This document shows, in pieces, positions 1-7,907 of a DNA stretch of 64,000 bases. The DNA comes from Liminaster sp017519885. GTDB lineage: Bacteria; Bacteroidota; Bacteroidia; Bacteroidales; UBA3663. The stretch covers positions 136,749-200,748 of the forward strand of contig JAFWRO010000035.1 in assembly GCA_017519885.1 (NCBI GenBank). The letters are read 5' to 3'. Below the pieces are notes generated by a model. That model made no database searches and was not told the origin of the DNA. It saw only the letters and a list, made by a program, of their open reading frames with translations. Both the position numbers and the translations under genes were made by a program. Every line of letters begins with the position of its first letter. Within the stretch, counting starts at the first letter, position 1.

Positions 1-27
1 CTTCTGATTCTTAGTAAGTTTTGCCAT
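1..27 (-). CDS. rplA: 50S ribosomal protein L1, N-terminal fragment
   Basis: Only the first nine codons lie inside the window, reading MAKLTKNQK from the ATG at 25-27. This is the usual start of ribosomal protein L1, and the position 22 bp downstream of rplK is the universal rplK-rplA order. L1 binds 23S rRNA at the L1 stalk and in many bacteria represses its own operon by binding the mRNA leader. The identification rests mainly on synteny because so little sequence is visible. Confidence 0.85.
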
Positions 28-49
28 TGTTAGTTTGAAGTGTTAAGGA

Positions 50-490
50 TTACAACTGTGGCTTTTCGCCGGTTACGGTGATACCCATGCTACGAGCTGT
101 GCCAGCGATGAGATTCATAGCCGACTCAACAGTGAAGCAATTAAGGTCAGGGAGCTTGTCTTCGGCAATAGCCTTGATCTGATCCCAAGTAACAGAACCA
201 ACCTTCTTACGGTTAGGTTCAGCAGAACCGCCCTTGACTTTGGCGGCCTCGAGGAGTTGGACAGCTGCAGGTGGAGTCTTAACCACAAAATCGTAGGACT
301 TGTCGGTGTAATAAGTGATCACCACTGGGAGCACCTTACCGGCCCTATCCTGCGTACGAGCATTGAACTCCTTGCAGAAGGCCATAATATTGATACCCTT
401 AGAACCAAGGGCTGGGCCTACCGGAGGTGCAGGATTTGCAGCACCACCTTTAATCTGCAATTTGATCTGTCCAGCAATTTCTTTTGCCAT
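50..490 (-). CDS. rplK: 50S ribosomal protein L11
   Basis: This 146-residue protein is ribosomal protein L11, part of the GTPase-associated centre on 23S rRNA. It starts MAKEIAGQIK and has the glycine/proline-rich N-terminal segment GGAANPAPPVGPALG (about residues 15-29) and a C-terminal part ending in an RSMGITV motif that precedes GEKPQL. The open frame extends 20 codons further upstream, but the ATG at 488-490 gives the normal family start and length. It lies between nusG and rplA. A leader of about 180 bp separates it from nusG, which could hold a regulatory structure, although no specific motif was recognised there. Confidence 0.97.
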   Translation of the reverse strand: MAKEIAGQIKLQIKGGAANPAPPVGPALGSKGINIMAFCKEFNARTQDRAGKVLPVVITYYTDKSYDFVVKTPPAAVQLLEAAKVKGGSAEPNRKKVGSVTWDQIKAIAEDKLPDLNCFTVESAMNLIAGTARSMGITVTGEKPQL

Positions 491-670
491 TGTGGAATAA
501 ATTGATTTGTGCCAGCATCGCTTCAAACGTCCGTTAGACTCGCGACACACTGGCGGTTAATATTTGTCTGAATCAGTACAACGGGATTGCTTCTCTTCCA
601 GCGTAACAAGACTGCTCACGCAGCTGCCAGGCTCATCTGGCTCTGGAACCAGTACAAACTCCCTTCTGAA

Positions 671-1219
671 TCAGGCCTCTTTAATGACTTGGTCAAAGTT
701 GAGTTCAAGAGGGGTCTTGCGACCGAAGATCTTGACACTCACCTTCAGTTTCTTCTTTTCGTCGGAAATCTCTTCGATAACACCGTCAAAGTCCTTGAAA
801 GGACCATCATTGACCTTGATGGTCTCACCAACCATGAATGTTACCTGGGCGGTCTCCTGTGCATCGATGCGTTCGTCCACATTGCCGAGCATAGCGGCAA
901 TCTGGTCATCGGGCAGTGGTTCGGGTTTTTTGGTCACACGCCCCATAAGGAAGTTGACCACATTGGTAGTGTTGGCCAATTGTGCCTGAACCTCGCCCAC
1001 AAGCTTGCAACGCACGAAGACGTAGCCCGAGAAGAGTACCTTCTCCTTGATGTCCTTCTTATTGCCTTTCTGCACCACAACCTTCTCGGTGGGGACGATT
1101 ACCTGCTCGACATTGCCTTTGAATTCACCATTCTTGATTTGTGCCTCAAGAAGTTCCTTCACCTTCAATTCCTTGCCGCTAATCGCACGAAGGCAATACC
1201 ATCTGTACTCTACTGCCAT
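671..1219 (-). CDS. nusG: transcription termination/antitermination factor NusG
   Basis: A 182-residue NusG that binds RNA polymerase and couples transcription to Rho or the ribosome. The N-terminal NGN domain begins EYRWYCLRAISGKELKV and includes the FSGYVFVR segment. The C-terminal KOW domain contains VGETIKVNDGPFKDFDG. The ATG at 1217-1219 (MAVEYRW) is preferred over the TTG two codons upstream because it matches the family start. It sits between secE and rplK, the standard order, and is probably cotranscribed with them. Confidence 0.97.
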   Translation of the reverse strand: MAVEYRWYCLRAISGKELKVKELLEAQIKNGEFKGNVEQVIVPTEKVVVQKGNKKDIKEKVLFSGYVFVRCKLVGEVQAQLANTTNVVNFLMGRVTKKPEPLPDDQIAAMLGNVDERIDAQETAQVTFMVGETIKVNDGPFKDFDGVIEEISDEKKKLKVSVKIFGRKTPLELNFDQVIKEA

Positions 1220-1252
1220 ACTCAAAACACTTTTGTGGGGTTAGAGATGCGC

Positions 1253-1453
1253 TTAAAGAGAATAGATGAGTTGCATCAAGCTGAACTTGGAAGCTCCGAA
1301 AGCCATATCCATAGCGAGGATCACAAGAGCGATAATCACGGAAGCAGTTAAAACGACTACCGAGCTGCTAGTTACCTCCTGAAGAGTTGGCCAAGAAACC
1401 TTATTGACCAATTCGTAATAAGATTCTTTTACGTAGTTGATGATTTTCTTCAT
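1253..1453 (-). CDS. secE: preprotein translocase subunit SecE
   Basis: A 66-residue single-span SecE, the clamp subunit of the SecYEG channel in the inner membrane. The amphipathic N-terminal helix carries the conserved VNKVSWPTLQE segment (about residues 17-27), followed by one hydrophobic span, VVVLTASVIIALVILAM. The length fits the minimal SecE form. It lies directly upstream of nusG and downstream of tRNA-Trp, the usual arrangement in Bacteroidales. Confidence 0.96.
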   Translation of the reverse strand: MKKIINYVKESYYELVNKVSWPTLQEVTSSSVVVLTASVIIALVILAMDMAFGASKFSLMQLIYSL

Positions 1454-1469
1454 TTTCTTATTTATTTAT

Positions 1470-1545
1470 TGGCACGGGTGGTAAGGTTCGAACTCACGAC
1501 ACCTGGTTTTGGAGACCAGTGCTCTACCGACTGAGCTACACCCGT
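1470..1545 (-). tRNA. tRNA-Trp (CCA anticodon)
   Basis: The minus strand folds as a 76-nt cloverleaf. The acceptor stem ACGGGTG pairs with CACCCGT, the anticodon stem is CTGGT/ACCAG, and the loop CTCCAAA carries anticodon CCA. The T arm contains GTTCGAA and the 3' CCA is encoded. It lies between tuf and secE, as in other Bacteroidales. Confidence 0.97.
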
Positions 1546-1614
1546 AGAATGCGAACTACCCGCGCAAGGGCGCCGATAGTCCGCAAAATGATTTACTCGT
1601 TGCAGTCAAGGAGA

Positions 1615-2799
1615 TTAGAGAATCTCGGTGATCTGACCAGAACCTACGGTGCGGCCACCCTCACGGATAGCGAACTGGAGACCCTGAGCCATAGCAACTG
1701 GGGTAATCAGAGTAACGTCGATGGATACGTGATCGCCAGGCATTACCATTTCAACACCTTCTGGGAGCATAATCTCACCAGTAACGTCCATGGTGCGGAG
1801 ATAGAACTGTGGACGATAGTGGTTGTGGAATGGAGTGTGACGGCCACCCTCTTCATTCTTGAGGACGTAGATCTGAGCCTTGAAGTGGTCGTGAGGAGTA
1901 ACGCTGTTGGGCTTGCAGAGCACCATACCACGCTTAACCTCGTTCTTGTCAACGCCACGGAGGAGAAGACCAACGTTGTCACCAGCCTCGCCCTCATCGA
2001 GGAGCTTGCGGAACATCTCGACGCCAGTAACGACGGTGAGACGATCAGCGCCAAGGCCAAGGAGCTGTACCTGGTCACCAACCTTAACGACACCGGTCTC
2101 GATACGGCCAGTAGCAACGGTGCCACGACCGGTGATAGAGAAGATATCCTCGATAGGCATAAGGAAAGGCTTGTCAAGGGCGCGAGGAGGCAGCTGAATC
2201 CAGTTGTCGCAAGCGTCCATGAGCTCCATAATCTTATCCTCCCACTCGGGCACACCATTGAGGGCGCCAAGGGCAGAACCGCGGATGAATGGGGTGTCCT
2301 CCTCGAAGTTGTACTGCTCGAGCAGGTCGCGCATCTCCATCTCAACGAGATCAAGCATCTCCTCGTCGTCAACCTGGTCGCACTTGTTGATGAATACCAC
2401 GAGACGTGGAACGTTCACCTGACGAGCGAGAAGGATGTGCTCACGAGTCTGGGGCATAGGACCATCGGTAGCAGCAACTACGATGATAGCGCCATCCATC
2501 TGGGCAGCACCAGTAACCATGTTCTTCACATAGTCAGCGTGGCCAGGGCAGTCAACGTGAGCATAGTGACGCTTGGCGGTCTCATACTCGATGTGAGCGG
2601 TGTTGATGGTGATACCACGCTCCTTCTCCTCAGGGGCGTTATCAATCTGATCGAAAGACTTAACCTCCTCCTTGCAGAAGCCCTTCTTGTGAAGTACGAG
2701 TGAGATAGCAGCGGTCAGAGTAGTCTTACCGTGATCGACGTGACCGATAGTACCAATGTTAACATGTGGTTTCGAACGGTCAAATTGTTCTTTTGCCAT
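1615..2799 (-). CDS. tuf: elongation factor Tu
   Basis: This 394-residue protein is EF-Tu, the GTPase that delivers aminoacyl-tRNA to the ribosome. The G1 motif is GHVDHGKTTL near residue 18, DCPGH is G3 and NKCDQVD is G4. The two C-terminal beta-barrel domains follow and end in GRTVGSGQITEIL. The start MAKEQFDRSKPHVN is canonical. It is followed by tRNA-Trp and secE and preceded by tRNA-Thr and tRNA-Gly, so the block is probably read from the promoter near 3085. Confidence 0.99.
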   Translation of the reverse strand: MAKEQFDRSKPHVNIGTIGHVDHGKTTLTAAISLVLHKKGFCKEEVKSFDQIDNAPEEKERGITINTAHIEYETAKRHYAHVDCPGHADYVKNMVTGAAQMDGAIIVVAATDGPMPQTREHILLARQVNVPRLVVFINKCDQVDDEEMLDLVEMEMRDLLEQYNFEEDTPFIRGSALGALNGVPEWEDKIMELMDACDNWIQLPPRALDKPFLMPIEDIFSITGRGTVATGRIETGVVKVGDQVQLLGLGADRLTVVTGVEMFRKLLDEGEAGDNVGLLLRGVDKNEVKRGMVLCKPNSVTPHDHFKAQIYVLKNEEGGRHTPFHNHYRPQFYLRTMDVTGEIMLPEGVEMVMPGDHVSIDVTLITPVAMAQGLQFAIREGGRTVGSGQITEIL

Positions 2800-2860
2800 A
2801 GTTTAGTAATTGTTTTATTAAAAGTTTATATTGTTTGGTCTGATTTCCAGAATTCTCTTG

Positions 2861-2932
<72 letters not shown>

Positions 2933-2968
2933 AACATTTTCAGTTCAAAACCCACACATTTGGTGTCT

Positions 2969-3044
2969 TGGAGCGGGCAACGAGACTCGAACTCGCAACA
3001 TTCAGCTTGGAGGGCTGACACTCTACCAATTGAGCTATACCCGC
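2969..3044 (-). tRNA. tRNA-Gly (TCC anticodon)
   Basis: A 76-nt cloverleaf with acceptor stem GCGGGTA/TGCCCGC, anticodon stem TCAGC/GCTGA with loop CCTCCAA (anticodon TCC), T loop GTTCGAGTC, and an encoded CCA end. It is the promoter-proximal gene of the tRNA-tuf-secE-nusG-rplK block. Confidence 0.96.
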
Positions 3045-3080
3045 GGGTAAGGGGCGTATCGTCCCCACGTTTTGCGGGTG

Positions 3081-3088
3081 CAAAGGTA
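3081..3088 (-). promoter_or_regulatory. -7 box of the tRNA-Gly/tuf operon promoter
   Basis: On the minus strand this reads TACCTTTG, a Bacteroidetes -7 element (TAnnTTTG), followed by CACCCGC and then tRNA-Gly about 37 bp downstream. It is the only promoter-like box seen upstream of the tRNA-tuf-rpl block. The assignment rests on consensus and position only. Confidence 0.7.
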
Positions 3089-3130
3089 GAAAATTAATTT
3101 TATACCGCCAAATATTTTTACGACTTTTTT

Positions 3131-3162
3131 GAAAAATCCCCCCAAAAAAGGTGATTTTTCGC
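3131..3162 (-). terminator. possible terminator after hpf
   Basis: The minus strand reads GAAAAATC-ACC, a T-rich loop, then GG-GATTTTTC, followed by CAAAAAAG. The stem is AT-rich and there is no clean uridine run, so this is a weak candidate for the 3' end of the recombinase-hpf transcript. Confidence 0.3.
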
Positions 3163-3251
3163 CTTTTCGGGAGGGACGTATAGCAAATTTGTCGCTTTTA
3201 AATGTCAAATTGTTGCTTTAAAACCGGTTAAGCACGTGTGAATGGTGTGAA

Positions 3252-3542
3252 TCAATGTCTTTTTTCCTTAGCCTTGATAACTTGACGTTCAAGGGCCTCG
3301 ATAGCCTGACTAGCGGCATCTTCAAATTTTTCGGCGATCTTGGAAGCGTAGAACAACTCGTCGCCTACATGGAGTTTGACTCCTACTTCCCTGTTAGACT
3401 TTTCGGTGGTATTAAGAATTTTCAACTGCACTTCGGCTACGCGGATCTCCGTGAATCGGTTCATCTTGCCGAGTTTCTTTGTGATGTACGCGTTGAGTGA
3501 CTCTGATGTCTCGAAGTTGACGGACTGGATAGTGATCTCCAT
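3252..3542 (-). CDS. hpf: ribosome hibernation-promoting factor / RaiA-type
   Basis: A 96-residue protein of the short HPF/YfiA family, which binds the decoding region of idle 30S subunits in stationary phase and blocks translation. It begins MEITIQSVNFETSE and has the alternating beta-alpha pattern of the family: VAEVQLKI, then REVGVKLHVGDELFYASK, then a basic C-terminal helix EALERQVIKAKEKRH. There is no long-form dimerisation domain. It lies 64 bp downstream of the XerC-like gene, a common pairing in Bacteroidales. Confidence 0.93.
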   Translation of the reverse strand: MEITIQSVNFETSESLNAYITKKLGKMNRFTEIRVAEVQLKILNTTEKSNREVGVKLHVGDELFYASKIAEKFEDAASQAIEALERQVIKAKEKRH

Positions 3543-3606
3543 AATGGTCTCCTTTCTTTAAGATGTTAAAGTAAACTGGATGTTTATCACGTATGGCCTC
3601 ACCGCA

Positions 3607-4497
3607 TTACTTCGCGCGGGGATGGGCCTGTTTGTAGTTTTCTATGATGTCTTTTGGCGTAAGATGCGTATAGACTTCGGTCGATTGGAGGGAAGCATGG
3701 CCTAGCAGTTCTTTCACTGCCATTAGGTCGGCGCCCTCGGCCAACATATTGGTGGCAAACGAGTGTCTTAGGACGTGTGCCCCCTTGCGCGACAATTGCG
3801 GCAGATGGGCAAGGTACTTGTGAGCCAAAGCATACACCCGCTGAGGCGTAAGGGGATTGCCGTCGATATCAGTGAAGAAATGGTCAGTTTCCATTCCCAC
3901 CTCGGCATTCCGGCGATCGCGATATTGGGCAATAAGCGCTTCGAGTTCGGGACCCGTAGGAATCAACCGCTCCTTGTTGCCCTTGCCCATCACCTTGAGT
4001 TGATGGCCATCGAGATCGACGTCTCGGTCCTTGAGACCTGCGGCTTCAGAGCGACGCATACCCGTGGAGTAGAGCATATCGATGAGCAAGTGGTCACGTA
4101 TGCCCTCGAAGTCTTGACCATAGTCGATATCGTCGAGCAGATAATCCATCTGGTCTTCGCTAATCCAGACGGGCAACGTCCGGGGAATCTTGGGCGATGG
4201 CAGTAGCGTGAGCGGATTGGTGGTAATCAATCCCTGACGTCTCAAGTAGCGATAGAAGCTGCGAAGACAACATATCCTACGCTTGATGCTCGAAGCCGCC
4301 TGATGTCGCTGTCCCATTTCGGCCATCCACCCTCTGACAATGTTGAGGTCGGGTTGGAGCGGGTCGAACGAACCTGTCATGCGGGTCACAAAATCCTCGA
4401 AGTGCTCCAAATCGTCAGAATATGCCTCGACGGTGCGGTCAGAATAGTTCCTCTCGTACTGTATATAATTTAAAAAGGAGAGGATATGTCCATTCAT
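3607..4497 (-). CDS. xerC: XerC-like tyrosine recombinase
   Basis: A 296-residue site-specific tyrosine recombinase. The N-terminal SAM-like core-binding domain covers about residues 1-90 and the catalytic domain about 110-290. The expected catalytic residues are visible: Arg148 (STGMRRSEA), a Lys in GKGNKER (172-175), His241 and Arg244 in HVLRHSFAT, His267 in LLGHASL, and nucleophile Tyr276 in STEVYTHL. Length and context (next to hpf and the tuf block, no phage genes) fit a housekeeping XerC/XerD for dif dimer resolution better than an element integrase, though family membership alone does not exclude the latter. Confidence 0.87.
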   Translation of the reverse strand: MNGHILSFLNYIQYERNYSDRTVEAYSDDLEHFEDFVTRMTGSFDPLQPDLNIVRGWMAEMGQRHQAASSIKRRICCLRSFYRYLRRQGLITTNPLTLLPSPKIPRTLPVWISEDQMDYLLDDIDYGQDFEGIRDHLLIDMLYSTGMRRSEAAGLKDRDVDLDGHQLKVMGKGNKERLIPTGPELEALIAQYRDRRNAEVGMETDHFFTDIDGNPLTPQRVYALAHKYLAHLPQLSRKGAHVLRHSFATNMLAEGADLMAVKELLGHASLQSTEVYTHLTPKDIIENYKQAHPRAK

Positions 4498-4668
4498 AGT
4501 TGTTATTTCGACGGGTTAACTGGCAATAGATACCAAGGATTTGTGACACTGCAAATATAAGCAATTAATTTCATCAAACGAAATTTTAAATGCAAAAAAT
4601 GTAAAAAACCGCTCATTATTCCATTTTTGTGCAAGTTTTGACACCTCTTACACGTAAAAATCCTCGAT

Positions 4669-5685
4669 TTATGCATGTGTACGCAACTTATTCACAGGTC
4701 TCGTAGGCTTGACGAACTTGCGATACATCTTCAAGTAGAGCGGCACGCTCTTGTTGATAAGTCGAAACTTGTAGCGTTCGGTTTTGTTCAAGTATTTGTT
4801 GACCGAAAGCGGATAGTACGGCAGCGACTTGTAATCGCCCGGGAACTCATACAACCCGCATCGACAGAGGTTTGACAATGCCTGCGAGAAAAGGTACGAC
4901 ACACGATTGATGAAGGTGTAACGAATGGCCGACTCGATCTGCGTATGCTCCATAGCGAAATTCCATAGAATCTGGCAGATGTTAAGCAGGTCATCAGTCT
5001 TCTTGGGATTCTTGCTGTTGGTGATAGAGGCTGCTCGCTGATAGAAATTATACACGTTCAAGTTCTCGAACGCGATACGACGGGCAAAGAAATATGCCCT
5101 TGGTGTGAACTCCTGGTCTTCGTGATAGGCGCCATCGAGGAACTGCAGTCCATAGCGTTCGATGAAACCACGGCGATATATGGCAGCCCATGCGGCTGCC
5201 GGCATACCACAATTGAGCAGGAATTCCTCGCCTTTCACCGTTCGACCGTTTGTTTTGTCGATGATTTTATATGGCGTTGAGGTTCCCTTGTCTTCATCCA
5301 CCATATTGAGTCCGAAGCAAAGCACATCGAGGCGCTCCTTCTCTGCCCTTTCGAGCAGACGAGGTGCGAAACACGACTCCAGGCTATCGTCTCCATCGAC
5401 CCACCAAACGTAATTGCCTCTTGCCTTCTTGAAGCCAGCATTACGAGCAGCACTGAGACCGTGATTCTCCTGATCGATGATGATAACTGGGGCAGTCTTA
5501 ACGTCCGACTGGGCCTCACGTGCCAAAAAGTCTTCAAGTACCTGGCGTGAATCATCAGTCGAGCCGTCGTTGACGCAGATGATTTCATAGTCATCGGGAT
5601 CAAGACCTTGGTTACGAACCGATGCTAGGCATCTGCCCAGCCATTTCGATATATTATATATAGGTATAATGAAACTGAGTCGCAT
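4669..5685 (-). CDS. family 2 glycosyltransferase
   Basis: A 338-residue GT-A fold transferase that probably adds a sugar to a surface polysaccharide at the cytoplasmic face. The N-terminal domain starts with the nucleotide-sugar binding strand LSFIIPIYNISKWLGRCL, followed by IICVNDGSTDDS. The DXD-type metal site is WVDGDD near residue 95. The C-terminal 120 residues are aromatic and basic and match no domain I recognise. It is last of four glycan genes transcribed leftward from uvrA. Donor and acceptor cannot be predicted from sequence. Confidence 0.88.
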   Translation of the reverse strand: MRLSFIIPIYNISKWLGRCLASVRNQGLDPDDYEIICVNDGSTDDSRQVLEDFLAREAQSDVKTAPVIIIDQENHGLSAARNAGFKKARGNYVWWVDGDDSLESCFAPRLLERAEKERLDVLCFGLNMVDEDKGTSTPYKIIDKTNGRTVKGEEFLLNCGMPAAAWAAIYRRGFIERYGLQFLDGAYHEDQEFTPRAYFFARRIAFENLNVYNFYQRAASITNSKNPKKTDDLLNICQILWNFAMEHTQIESAIRYTFINRVSYLFSQALSNLCRCGLYEFPGDYKSLPYYPLSVNKYLNKTERYKFRLINKSVPLYLKMYRKFVKPTRPVNKLRTHA

Positions 5686-5742
5686 GGTTAATTAGGATTA
5701 ATTTAAAATAATGTATATAGTAATAACGTAAGATGTCTCAAT

Positions 5743-6591
5743 TTATTGTCTTGACTGCTTACGAAGTTTGAAAAGTTCATAATCCACCAGCATTCGATAG
5801 CGCAAGCCCTGACGTGTATGCCAGTACCATCCGGGATAACCATCGAGAAAACCTCCCATGAAGATGTATCGGCTGATGAAGTAAATGACGGGTCTGACAA
5901 AGAGCGGACAATGGGCATAGAGCCGCTTGACCCAACGTTTGCGCTCAGCACTGGTGCCGAATAGACGGCCTTTAACTTCATCGGCACCAGCCTTCTGACG
6001 CTCCATCTGAAGCATATTACGGGCTTCTCGCTTGGCATAGCCCTGATGCTTGGCCCACCACCAATCGAGGTCCCGCAGGTTCCAGTCGGTCTGGTCTCCG
6101 TTCCAATAGACGGTTTCCCCACTCATCACAATAAGATGCTCGTCCATCAGTTTATCTTCGCAACGTCCGAACCCGCGACGGATAATCTTGATTTGGGGAG
6201 CGGGATACCACCCTCCATGCCTAAGCGGCCTACCCATGAAGATAATCTGCTTGTTAACATAGATTCCATTCACATTATCGGCTAACGCAGGCAGATGCTC
6301 CTCGGCCAAGGAAGCCAAATGGTCGGTGATGACCTCGTCGGCATCCAGTCGCCAGATCCACTGATTTTCGATAGGGAGGTTATCTAGAGCCCAGTTGAAC
6401 TGTTCAGCCTGATAACTGAAACTATGTTGGACAACATGAGCACCGAGCCTTTCGGCGATTTCGCATGTCCTGTCGGTACTATATGAATCGACTACCCAGA
6501 CGTCACTGCACACCTTTCGTGCCGAAAGGATGCAACGCTCCATATGGAGTTCCTCGTCTTTTGTGAGTATGACACATGCAATATCCAGCAT
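5743..6591 (-). CDS. family 2 glycosyltransferase, WaaE/KdtX-like
   Basis: A 282-residue GT2 enzyme. From the ATG at 6589-6591 it reads MLDIACVILTKDEELHMERC, then VWVVDSYSTDRT and the metal-binding segment IWRLDADEVITDHL. The pattern LTKDEE followed by a short GT-A domain and a tryptophan-rich tail resembles WaaE/KdtX lipopolysaccharide-core glucosyltransferases. An upstream in-frame ATG exists but would overlap the acetyltransferase gene and add a non-conserved leader, so the later start was chosen. It is 14 bp downstream of the acetyltransferase. Confidence 0.87.
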   Translation of the reverse strand: MLDIACVILTKDEELHMERCILSARKVCSDVWVVDSYSTDRTCEIAERLGAHVVQHSFSYQAEQFNWALDNLPIENQWIWRLDADEVITDHLASLAEEHLPALADNVNGIYVNKQIIFMGRPLRHGGWYPAPQIKIIRRGFGRCEDKLMDEHLIVMSGETVYWNGDQTDWNLRDLDWWWAKHQGYAKREARNMLQMERQKAGADEVKGRLFGTSAERKRWVKRLYAHCPLFVRPVIYFISRYIFMGGFLDGYPGWYWHTRQGLRYRMLVDYELFKLRKQSRQ

Positions 6592-6605
6592 AAGTCGACA
6601 ACAGT

Positions 6606-7151
6606 TCAATTGTCCAACGTCTTGATCACGACAGCAGGATTGCCCCCTACGATAGTGCGTGGCAACACATCCTTCACTACGCAGGCACAAGCAGCGACCA
6701 CAGCACCTTCACCTACCGACACTCCCATATTGACATATGCCCGAGTGCCCACCCAGGCGCCCTTGCCGATTGTCACAGGGGCCACTACGAGCCCTGTCCT
6801 GGCATTGTTAGTCGTGCAGCTCTCGTGCCCTGCGGTGCAGACGTAGGCATACTGCGAGAGACAAGCATCGTCATCAAGCGTTACCCTTGCCTGGTTATAG
6901 ACGATTGCATGAGGGCCAATGCAACTGTGACTGCCCAGCGTCAATAGCCAAGGAGCCCACACCTTGCTCGAGGCATATACCTCGGCGCTCCATGCCACAT
7001 TTGCCCCGAACAGTTTCAGCAGAACGATGCGCCAAGGGCGGAAGACTTTGGTGCCAAAAGGACGAAACAGGCCGAAACGCACCACGTTCCATATCGCGCG
7101 GCGCAATTTGTTACCCAAAGTAACATGACCTATCGTCTGTTTAGGATACAT
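6606..7151 (-). CDS. WcaF-like hexapeptide-repeat acyltransferase
   Basis: A 181-residue left-handed beta-helix acetyltransferase, likely O-acetylating a sugar of the polysaccharide made by its neighbours. The hexapeptide repeats run from about residue 60 (VWAPWLLTLGSHSCIGPHA) to the C terminus (VGEGAVVAACACVVKDVLP) and close with the usual NPAVVIK. The loop CTAGHESC carries the probable catalytic His, as in WcaF and maltose/galactoside acetyltransferases. It sits between two GT2 genes with 12-14 bp gaps, indicating one transcription unit. Confidence 0.87.
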   Translation of the reverse strand: MYPKQTIGHVTLGNKLRRAIWNVVRFGLFRPFGTKVFRPWRIVLLKLFGANVAWSAEVYASSKVWAPWLLTLGSHSCIGPHAIVYNQARVTLDDDACLSQYAYVCTAGHESCTTNNARTGLVVAPVTIGKGAWVGTRAYVNMGVSVGEGAVVAACACVVKDVLPRTIVGGNPAVVIKTLDN

Positions 7152-7163
7152 AACATAAAACGT

Positions 7164-7904
7164 CTAACCCAAGAACCTCCACTTGAAGTATTCTTTCACC
7201 CAACGCCAGGAGATGTGCTGCGATTGTACACCGAGATACTCGCCTTTGACGATTCGTTGGTTCAACAGCCGGGCATCCCGCTCTTCTTCCTGCATGACGA
7301 CTACGGGCATATCGATAACCGTAAGGCTATCGTGCCCGACCTCGTGATAGAGTTGGTACTGCAACGCATAGTCGGCTCCCAAGGGATAATCGAGGTCAAA
7401 CCGGCAAACGTCGGCGCGGATGAAACTCGATGCCACGCCGAAAGCCGGCTCCAAAGGTATCACATCGATGGGCTTGGCGGCTTCGAATCGAGAGCCTTCA
7501 CCATTGGGCTTCTCCTTCTGCACCCCGCCACCGATCATCCTGAGACTATCAAGGTTCAGTCTCTCCATCGAAAAGATCTGGGCAAGAACTTTCTCATGAG
7601 GGAATCGGTCGCCCGCATAGAGGAAAAAGAGCCACTGCTTGTCGGTGCCAACAAGTTCGATGGCTTTTTTTGTCGCCCGATTCATGGCGTCGTATGTCCC
7701 ATTGTTCGGCTCACTGGTCCAGTAGGTCAATTGTTCATCATACCTCTTGACAATGTCCAAGGTCGTATCCGTCGAACAACCATCCCAAATGATATAGTTC
7801 ATCCTGGGATACTGCTGTTCCAAGACAGAGTGGATCGTCTGTTCGACGACATCAGCATCATTGTGACAAACCGTAATGACGGTGATAAGCGGTAGTTCTG
7901 CCAT
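7164..7904 (-). CDS. family 2 glycosyltransferase, WcaA-like
   Basis: A 246-residue GT2 enzyme beginning with LITVITVCHNDADVVEQTI, then YIIWDGCSTDTTLDIVK and the metal-site region FFLYAGDRFP. The compact length and WDGCSTD motif resemble the WcaA-type transferases that act in colanic acid-like exopolysaccharide synthesis. Its start lies only 3 bp after the uvrA stop, so it is very probably expressed from the uvrA transcript. The specific sugar transferred is unknown. Confidence 0.87.
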   Translation of the reverse strand: MAELPLITVITVCHNDADVVEQTIHSVLEQQYPRMNYIIWDGCSTDTTLDIVKRYDEQLTYWTSEPNNGTYDAMNRATKKAIELVGTDKQWLFFLYAGDRFPHEKVLAQIFSMERLNLDSLRMIGGGVQKEKPNGEGSRFEAAKPIDVIPLEPAFGVASSFIRADVCRFDLDYPLGADYALQYQLYHEVGHDSLTVIDMPVVVMQEEERDARLLNQRIVKGEYLGVQSQHISWRWVKEYFKWRFLG

Positions 7905-7907
7905 TTG

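Noticed and set aside
551..670. L1-binding regulatory site in the rplK leader
   Set aside because: The 180-bp leader has some dyads, but no recognisable L1 or L11 target motif.
1519..2703. 394-codon plus-strand frame opposite tuf
   Set aside because: It is the mirror of a highly biased EF-Tu gene and has no protein-like sequence.
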